Of a stretch of 64,000 nt of DNA, positions 60,601-64,000 are shown one piece after another. Within the stretch, counting starts at the first letter, position 1, and each line of letters opens with the position of its first letter. Both the position numbers and the translations under genes were made by a program. Under the pieces are notes generated by a model that ran no database searches, was not told the origin of the DNA, and saw only the letters and a program-made list of their open reading frames with translations. The DNA is from Methylococcales bacterium (GTDB lineage: Bacteria; Pseudomonadota; Gammaproteobacteria; Methylococcales; Methylomonadaceae). The stretch lies in NCBI GenBank assembly GCA_026399015.1, contig JAPLRS010000023.1, positions 22,051 through 86,050 on the forward strand, given 5' to 3'.

Positions 60601-61103
60601 ATTTTGCTGAAGTTGCTTTGTTCGCCACTGAAAATAATGGCATGGCCTTTAGGCGTCGAGTTCAACAACGCATAGCTGATCAATTATTATTGCAAACTAA
60701 TGCCTTATTAGAAAAGATCAGCGGCCGCTATTATTTACGTAAAGGCCACAGTGAACAAGGTTTAGCCTTAGAAATTGAAGATACTTATCAAGCTAATGTT
60801 CGCCGCTTACCTAAGTCCTTATCGGGCGGAGAAAGCTTTATCGTCAGTTTAGCCTTAGCACTCGGACTTTCTGAATTGGCCAATAACGGCCGCTCAGTCG
60901 AGTCTTTATTTCTTGATGAAGGCTTTGGTAATTTAGATGCCGAATCGCTTTATACCGTGATTAGTACCCTAGAAAGCTTACAGACCCACGGTAAAACCGT
61001 CGGCGTTATTTCTCATGTCGAAGCAGTACAAAAACGTATTAAAGCTCAACTACAAGTCGTTAAAAAAGCTAACGGCATGGGAGAGCTTAGAAAAGCGTCC
61101 TAG
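57660..61103 (+). CDS. sbcC: Exonuclease subunit SbcC (Rad50-like SMC ATPase)
   Basis: The 1147-residue protein has the N-terminal Walker A (TGPNGSGKSSILDVITLAL near residue 40), the Q-loop ILLAQGDFSAFLNA, two long coiled coils joined by a Rad50 zinc hook CALCGALQHP near residue 571, and the C-terminal ABC signature LSGGESFIVSLALALGL with Walker B LFLDEGFGNLDAESL. Together with SbcD it processes hairpins and stalled forks. The sbcD gene usually lies just upstream of sbcC, but here the upstream neighbour is the Hsp70-family gene, so sbcD must be elsewhere or absent. Confidence 0.93.
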   Translation: MKILNIHFKNINSLEGEHSVDFEIAPFIDTGVFAITGPNGSGKSSILDVITLALYGETFRFNRPADHVMTQHTSDCFAVIEFSLDGEKYRSTWSARRAADDANHALLPIEMSLSRISDGKILAQTPQQVCTQVADITGMNFRSFTRSILLAQGDFSAFLNALDNERMDILERIIGSDIYADYKKELFDNAEKAQKTLDRLKQELDSIAFMDADKLSACEQDLNDFNEQLTELQEDQQHTKLQHEQLTAITTLQMSISDQENDLQTAHIQLADLQLNLTKLSAGQDALLFKDDINAIAEKERFIQEGQVSLNNFQLELSQLKTQLGSEQTAPEGITYRSLNEQQQALDNAKAQLNQTDLTIQAETTQWQSLSEQYGDKQATLAQLAHWLQDHALDECLLTDFPELGVLKKCRAELLETGKKQSSFGKHSKKALTTFKNNTTALAVERQKLAELNQKIPLEEQELIDLAQGHSTDDLDAVRLEQLERVKNLQQLYQLAQKHQKLTTGGSFFSLFKAREQPDFDIEVLTIELERLRLEMLREANIKKVLEDAIANEALLKKMAPSRVHLIDGKPCALCGALQHPYAKFPPTPSNSKQALIDQKAKVRALTEKISTADSHINIAQKQVERNSSRNTQRQQIRAEWLNLCNRLNVASPDLDITKLALMQELIQKENDELTNTVHFLKRYRNKQADIKKAKTLLANCTATIDQLQISIEHLGSNNEGLTQEQLDLASALNAYQEQERQLADQVLTQLNVLGEKMPTYGQEDALFDKLNVRRQDYHGYAFRHKSLIEELASLEAKQTACQAEVLRCNELSTIYTEQLQKEELISLHLALIEKQKLIADKEQALTILTQEIADLQRSLQEKLPTTSFTSVQEISDILSIIANQADLEHTKAALEQHIDNFNRTLADDQNLLATELANIDSSLSLEDLNAQLKSINEKTEIAEMEVLHLQKRLQDQQALQQHFESLSLQWQQQTAISQPYFAEVALFATENNGMAFRRRVQQRIADQLLLQTNALLEKISGRYYLRKGHSEQGLALEIEDTYQANVRRLPKSLSGGESFIVSLALALGLSELANNGRSVESLFLDEGFGNLDAESLYTVISTLESLQTHGKTVGVISHVEAVQKRIKAQLQVVKKANGMGELRKAS

Positions 61104-61126
61104 CTGATACGGCTAGTGATTCTGGG

Positions 61127-61150
61127 AACGCTGAGCCCTAGCTCGGCGTT
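61127..61150. repeat. REP-like hairpin after sbcC
   Basis: A 10-bp stem (aacgctgagc with gctcggcgtt, one T-G pair) with a ccta loop lies 24 bp past the sbcC stop. The pattern gggaacgc-(g/t)gagc-gctc-gcgttc is a common dispersed palindrome in proteobacteria, so this is probably a REP-type element rather than only a terminator. Confidence 0.55.
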
Positions 61151-61184
61151 CATCGTTATACACACAATTAAAGATCAGCGTTTT

Positions 61185-61204
61185 AAAACAGCTGAAGCTG
61201 TTTT
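61185..61204 (+). terminator. Hairpin resembling an intrinsic terminator
   Basis: A 9-bp perfect stem (aaaacagct with agctgtttt, 2-nt loop as written) ends in tttt. It lies 82 bp after sbcC and could end that transcript. Confidence 0.45.
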
Positions 61205-61218
61205 ACTCCAAGGGCTAC

Positions 61219-61316
61219 CAACTTAAGACGGGACAGCGTGAATAATGTTAATGAGTGTAGGTCGGGTTAGCGACAGCGTAACCCGACATTTTGTTGTAGT
61301 GTCCCGCCTTAAGTTG
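61219..61316. repeat. 98-bp composite palindrome (MITE/REP-like)
   Basis: The outer arms caacttaagacgggaca (61219-61235) and tgtcccgccttaagttg (61300-61316) are inverted repeats with one mismatch. Inside lies a second palindrome, gtcgggtta (61261-61269) with taacccgac (61279-61287). The inner taggtcgggttagcg unit is a widespread proteobacterial REP sequence. No open frame is present. The ensemble looks like a non-autonomous mobile or REPIN-type repeat. Confidence 0.65.
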
Positions 61317-61341
61317 ATTGCCATAAATACCGATAAGCTTG

Positions 61342-61773
61342 CTATTTAGCATCCTTATCCAAACGCATCACTACCCCGTAAGTCGTCTCTTTATCAAAAT
61401 CATCCCAGATATACAAGGGAGAAATAATAGGCTGAGTAGGTATTGGCAAGGTCACTAAGTCAGTAACACCACACCCAGTCCTGCCCAGCATATTAACGAT
61501 GCCTTTAACAAAACCACCCACCCAGCCATAAAAGAAATTACTTTGATTCATGGTCTTGATAACACTTTTGGGTATTTCAAGTGACGCCGTTGTTAAATTA
61601 GCCAAGGCATTAAGACCTTTATCAGCGATCTTTTCACCATAACTTAATGGCGGCGATACTAATGTCGTATTGGCACGATTTGCTAGCATAGAACTATCAG
61701 CCTGAATCAGTGGCGTATAGACAATAAGCCAACTAGCGCATAACACCACACAAAAATACCTAACTTTATTCAT
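61342..61773 (-). CDS. Secreted protein of the exosortase-associated TIGR04073 family
   Basis: The 143-residue precursor (ATG 61773; an upstream TTG is less likely) starts MNKVRYFCVVLCASWLIVYT, a signal peptide. The mature part has EKIADKGLNALANLTTASLE followed by IPKSVIK, then GWVGGFVKGIVNMLGRTGCG and TDLVTLPIPTQPIISPLYIW. This spacing matches my recollection of the TIGR04073 family, small secreted proteins common in Gram-negative bacteria with exosortase systems. Its function is unknown. No exosortase gene is in the window. Confidence 0.7.
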   Translation of the reverse strand: MNKVRYFCVVLCASWLIVYTPLIQADSSMLANRANTTLVSPPLSYGEKIADKGLNALANLTTASLEIPKSVIKTMNQSNFFYGWVGGFVKGIVNMLGRTGCGVTDLVTLPIPTQPIISPLYIWDDFDKETTYGVVMRLDKDAK

Positions 61774-61869
61774 ATCAGAGTCTTCAGCTATGATTGGCAA
61801 TAACGATTATGCTTGATGAAATGATTTAATTGATAAAGCACCTGGTAAGTATCAATTGCTTACATAAAA

Positions 61870-62484
61870 TTAGGTGATTATTTTTGAAACAGGCTCGCAA
61901 AAATCCGAAGTGCCAGCGGGTGTTACAACCGCGTAGCGAAATTTATATCGCTTCATAATTTGTAAACCACTGACTTCAAAAGTGGCGCGTGTGCTAGTTC
62001 CGGCATCAACCCATACTCCTTCAGTTCCATCGTCTAACTCTTTAGACATTTGCCAACGATACGCTGCCCCTCTATCTTTAGCTTTACCCACTAATTTAAC
62101 ATCACCTGAATGCTCACCATCAAGCGCAACCAGCTCAGCTTTAGGTTTTATGACCGGTTGTTTAGAAACATGAAAGCCACTACTTAATATACTGGTTTCA
62201 TCACCTGCGGCTATACGCTCTACATAATGGGCTAAGTTTCTATAAAGCGTATCAGCTCGTTCTACTGCATCATGCAGCGCAGACATCGCTGCCGGCCCAC
62301 CTTCCTTAGCGGCCTGCATTGCGGCTTCTAAGGCATCGACCACGGCTGTTGCCTCGGCTTCAGGAATGTCGGGTGTAGGATATAACGGATTGCCGTACAA
62401 CTGGCTGTTAACATGGCGAAAAAAGCTGATTTTCTCAGCTATAGCATATTGAGCAAAGTCGAAGACTGGTTTTGGTTTTTTCAT
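61870..62484 (-). CDS. Uncharacterised protein with a C-terminal fibronectin type III-like domain
   Basis: The 204-residue protein starts MKKPKPVFDFAQYAIAEKIS (ATG 62484). The N-terminal half is helical (AEATAVVDALEAAMQAAKEG, then DAVERADTLYRNLAHYVERI). The C-terminal 90 residues look like a fibronectin III or similar beta domain: ELVALDGEHSGDVKLVGKAK, YRWQMSK, TSTRATFEVSGLQIMKRYKF and RYAVVTPAGTSDF. Similar helical-plus-Fn3 proteins are scattered in Bacteroidetes and proteobacteria. The function is unknown. The 20-bp repeat array begins 83 bp upstream of its start. Confidence 0.65.
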   Translation of the reverse strand: MKKPKPVFDFAQYAIAEKISFFRHVNSQLYGNPLYPTPDIPEAEATAVVDALEAAMQAAKEGGPAAMSALHDAVERADTLYRNLAHYVERIAAGDETSILSSGFHVSKQPVIKPKAELVALDGEHSGDVKLVGKAKDRGAAYRWQMSKELDDGTEGVWVDAGTSTRATFEVSGLQIMKRYKFRYAVVTPAGTSDFCEPVSKIIT

Positions 62485-62567
62485 GGCGTTACCTATCAAG
62501 TGAGAGTTATTGTTGTGTTGTCATCGTCTACAAAGCCATCACTGGCTGTATTTATTGCACCTTTTGT

Positions 62568-62847
62568 CAGTTTGATGTTCTTCTTATCGGTTTAACGTAC
62601 TTCTGGTCGGCTTGACGTACTGCTGCTCGGTTTGATGTACTTCTTATCGGTTTGACGTACTTCTTGTCGGTTTAACGTACTGCTGATCGGTTTGACGTAC
62701 TTCTTGTCGGTTTAGCGTACTTCTGCTCGGTTTGACGTACTTCTGCTCGGTTTGACGTACTGGTGCTCGGTTTGACGTACTTCTTGTCGGTTTAACGTAC
62801 TGTTGATCGGTTTGACGTTCTTCTTGTCGGCTTGATGTTCTTCTCGT
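62568..62847. repeat. Array of fourteen 20-bp tandem repeats
   Basis: The region divides exactly into fourteen 20-bp units with consensus cggtttgacgtacttcttgt and no spacers. Positions 1-3 (cgg), the tttgacgtac core and the t at the end are most conserved; variation is mostly g/a at base 7 and in the ttcttgt/tgctgat end. Units 5-7 and 11-13 are nearly the same triplet 120 bp apart, suggesting block duplication. Because 20 is not a multiple of three and stops occur in each frame, it does not encode a repeat protein. It is not a CRISPR. Confidence 0.92.
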
Positions 62848-63318
62848 CAGAAGTATAGTCTAGTCGCCTTGCTCATCTCTCTATAGCCAACTGGGTCTAA
62901 AAAACGATCTGCTATAAAATAAAACCAGCTAACTAGTTTATCAAGTGCAGTCACTAAAATAACAAATCGCCCAAAAGGCCAATAAATAAAAAAATGACAG
63001 TAAAAACAAAGACAATTATAAATTAAGCTGTAGCGATTTAAATGAAATAAGATTAAAAAAAATCTAGTGATATCTAAGTTTTTTCGAAGTATTGCATAAA
63101 GAAAATAAATAAACAAACTATTTATGCAACTGATTTAAAATGTAGTAGAGATAGCATTAGTTCGTAGCTTCGATGTAGCAAGACGAAATCAAGAGCTTAC
63201 AGCACTCAGACTTCCTCGCAACACTGAGCATCAGCCCGACTACTTAAATAAATAAAGGTCTTTCATCTATTGTTTCCAGATTCAAAGCAAGCCAATCCGT
63301 ATCACTCAGAATTTAAAC
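62848..63318. other. Very AT-rich region without a supported gene
   Basis: About 470 bp hold no convincing gene. The first part is AT-rich; a minus-strand frame of 89 residues (62847-63116) is hydrophobic but has no family features and is probably chance. A degenerate REP-like sequence (gtagcttcgatgtagcaagacgaaatc) lies at about 63165-63191. Confidence 0.5.
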
Positions 63319-63351
63319 GATCAATAATAACAATATTTGTTATTATTGATC
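63319..63351. promoter_or_regulatory. 33-bp palindrome upstream of parD, probable operator
   Basis: Perfect 15-bp arms gatcaataataacaa and ttgttattattgatc flank a 3-bp centre, 30 bp before the parD ATG. ParD-type antitoxins autoregulate by binding palindromes overlapping their promoter, which makes this the obvious operator candidate. A transcription terminator for something to the left is the alternative, but no U-tract or gene supports it. Confidence 0.7.
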
Positions 63352-63381
63352 CTCAATAGCCAAAACTAAGGAGTTAATGCC

Positions 63382-63642
63382 ATGAATATATCCCTCAACC
63401 CTCATTTTGAAGAACTTGTAAAAGGCAAAGTACAAAGTGGCCTTTATAATTCAGTAAGCGAAGTGATGCGCGAAGCTTTACGTCTCTTGGAAGAACGTGA
63501 TCAGTTGCGTGATTTACGATTTGAAGAATTAAGAAGCGAAATTCAAAAAGGTATAAACAGTGGTGAAGCAACACCCTTAAATATCGAAGAAATTAAAGAA
63601 AATGGCCGCAAGCGGCTTGCTGCACAACAAATGACTGGTTAA
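63382..63642 (+). CDS. parD: ParD-family antitoxin
   Basis: The 86-residue protein has an N-terminal ribbon-helix-helix domain (MNISLNPHFEELVKGKVQSG, followed by YNSVSEVMREALRLLEERD) and a charged C-terminal part that would bind the toxin (LRSEIQKGINSGEATPLNIE). The SD (aaggag) is well placed. The toxin gene that should follow is broken, so this is an orphan antitoxin unless it responds to another ParE elsewhere. Confidence 0.9.
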   Translation: MNISLNPHFEELVKGKVQSGLYNSVSEVMREALRLLEERDQLRDLRFEELRSEIQKGINSGEATPLNIEEIKENGRKRLAAQQMTG

Positions 63643-63648
63643 AATTCA

Positions 63649-63741
63649 ATGCCACGTCTATTAAAACGGCCGGAAGCCAAAAACGATCTTGAAGAAATCT
63701 GGTGGTTTATTGTCCAAGACAGCCCCCGACAACGCAGATAA
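63649..63741 (+). pseudogene. parE: Truncated ParE toxin gene
   Basis: Starting 6 bp after parD, ATG 63649 encodes MPRLLKRPEAKNDLEEIWWF followed by IVQDSPRQRR and a stop after only 30 residues. The first 28 residues are typical ParE N-terminus; a full toxin has about 95-100. In the +1 frame after 63733 the sequence reads ADK, the usual continuation of SPRQ, so a 1-base insertion explains the stop. Beyond that the sequence is no longer ParE-like, so the gene is also truncated. Confidence 0.8.
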
Positions 63742-63758
63742 AATACCCCCCCATAAAG

Positions 63759-63771
63759 TACCAATTTGGTA
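63759..63771. promoter_or_regulatory. Short palindrome before the right-edge gene
   Basis: taccaatttggta is a 13-bp palindrome with 6-bp arms, 81 bp upstream of the last start codon. It could be an operator of the following short gene. Support is weak. Confidence 0.25.
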
Positions 63772-63852
63772 TTATATAGTCATAAAACAGCCAATTTAAG
63801 TGGCTTACTTATTTAAAAATGCATAAAGCATAACCAACGGGATTGTTTAAAA

Positions 63853-64000
63853 ATGAATAAAACTCCAATTAACCTGACGGCACTTAAAAAAGTTATTCAT
63901 ACAACCCAAGCAATAGAAGGTTATAAACCGGCCACAGCCGAAGTTATTCAAAAAATCCAACAATTACGACAACAATATGGCATCCAAGTATCTCCTGGAA
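63853..64000 (+). CDS. 5' part of a small antitoxin-like gene, cut by the window edge
   Basis: From ATG 63853 the frame is open to the end (49 codons). It begins MNKTPINLTALKKVIHTTQA and continues IEGYKPATAEVIQKIQQLRQ, ending in QYGIQVSPG at the edge. The IEGYKP segment followed by an amphipathic helix and YGIQVS is reminiscent of small antitoxin-type proteins found next to toxin genes, but I cannot name the family. The gene sits right after the parDE remnant, which fits a cluster of toxin-antitoxin modules. Confidence 0.55.
   Translation, partial: MNKTPINLTALKKVIHTTQAIEGYKPATAEVIQKIQQLRQQYGIQVSPG

Noticed and set aside
62568..62847. CRISPR array
   Set aside because: The 20-bp units are directly abutting with no spacers, and no cas genes are present.
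62847..63116. Minus-strand frame of 89 residues, hydrophobic
   Set aside because: It lies in very AT-rich DNA where long Phe/Leu/Ile-rich frames arise by chance, has no clear ribosome binding site or family motif, and its end overlaps the repeat array.

Overview
The window is AT-rich chromosomal DNA (by eye about 40% G+C) from a gammaproteobacterium, most likely a methanotroph or methylotroph of the Methylococcales. Gene content and order are gammaproteobacterial: dusB-fis, rpoZ-spoT, ffs-dnaX-ybaB-recR, aroQ-accB-accC, and dciA facing lpxC. The methylotrophy clue is a translationally coupled pair at 46657-47927: an MfnB-type (5-formylfuran-4-yl)methyl phosphate synthase and a DUF447 protein. 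Both families are otherwise known from methanogens and from methylotrophs that use C1 carriers of the methanofuran/tetrahydromethanopterin type. The species assignment is inference.

Layout. 1-3.3 kb: the end of an unidentified membrane protein, then an MgtA-type Mg2+ ATPase. 3.5-5.7 kb: aroQ-accB-accC. 5.8-8.7 kb: two methyltransferases acting on the ribosome (prmA, rlmI) and an unknown membrane protein. 8.7-12.9 kb: dusB-fis and purH-purD, closed by a hairpin shared with the convergent msrB-M18 aminopeptidase pair. 14.9-19.4 kb: a nucleotide-sugar cassette (gmd, fcl, ugd, UDP-sugar epimerase) making GDP-fucose and UDP-uronic acids for surface polysaccharide. 19.4-22.8 kb: an ASCH protein, then a cobalamin-riboswitch operon encoding BtuB and a BtuM-like inner-membrane protein with a single cysteine. 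22.9-28.5 kb: mutM, rimK, a small zinc-ribbon membrane protein, acnB and dciA. 28.8-35.4 kb: lpxC, zapE, a redoxin, pgk, rpoZ and spoT. 35.5-38.6 kb: 4.5S RNA, dnaX (with an in-frame A9 slippage tract), ybaB, recR and a HIT protein. 38.5-45 kb: YheT-type hydrolase, trmL, a carboxylesterase, a small membrane protein, a rhomboid protease, a DEAD-box helicase and a sigma-54 activator. 45-50.3 kb, minus strand: a 45-residue membrane peptide, ispG, mfnB, DUF447, cysH and gshA. 50.4-61.1 kb: recQ, a multicopper oxidase, a large Hsp70-family protein and sbcC.

From 61.1 kb to the end the window turns accessory. It holds REP-like palindromes, a TIGR04073-family secreted protein, an unknown two-part protein, an array of fourteen 20-bp tandem repeats, about 500 bp without genes, and a toxin-antitoxin remnant. 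In that remnant parD is intact behind a 33-bp palindrome and parE is broken. A short antitoxin-like gene runs off the right edge.

The observations most worth following are the riboswitch-controlled BtuB/BtuM-like pair with a predicted helix that hides the btuB ribosome binding site; the dnaX A9 tract whose two alternative frames both stop within a few codons; the MfnB-DUF447 coupling; the multicopper oxidase whose type-1 copper motif lies in its first cupredoxin domain; and the 20-bp repeat array. No complete undescribed defence or biosynthetic system is visible.
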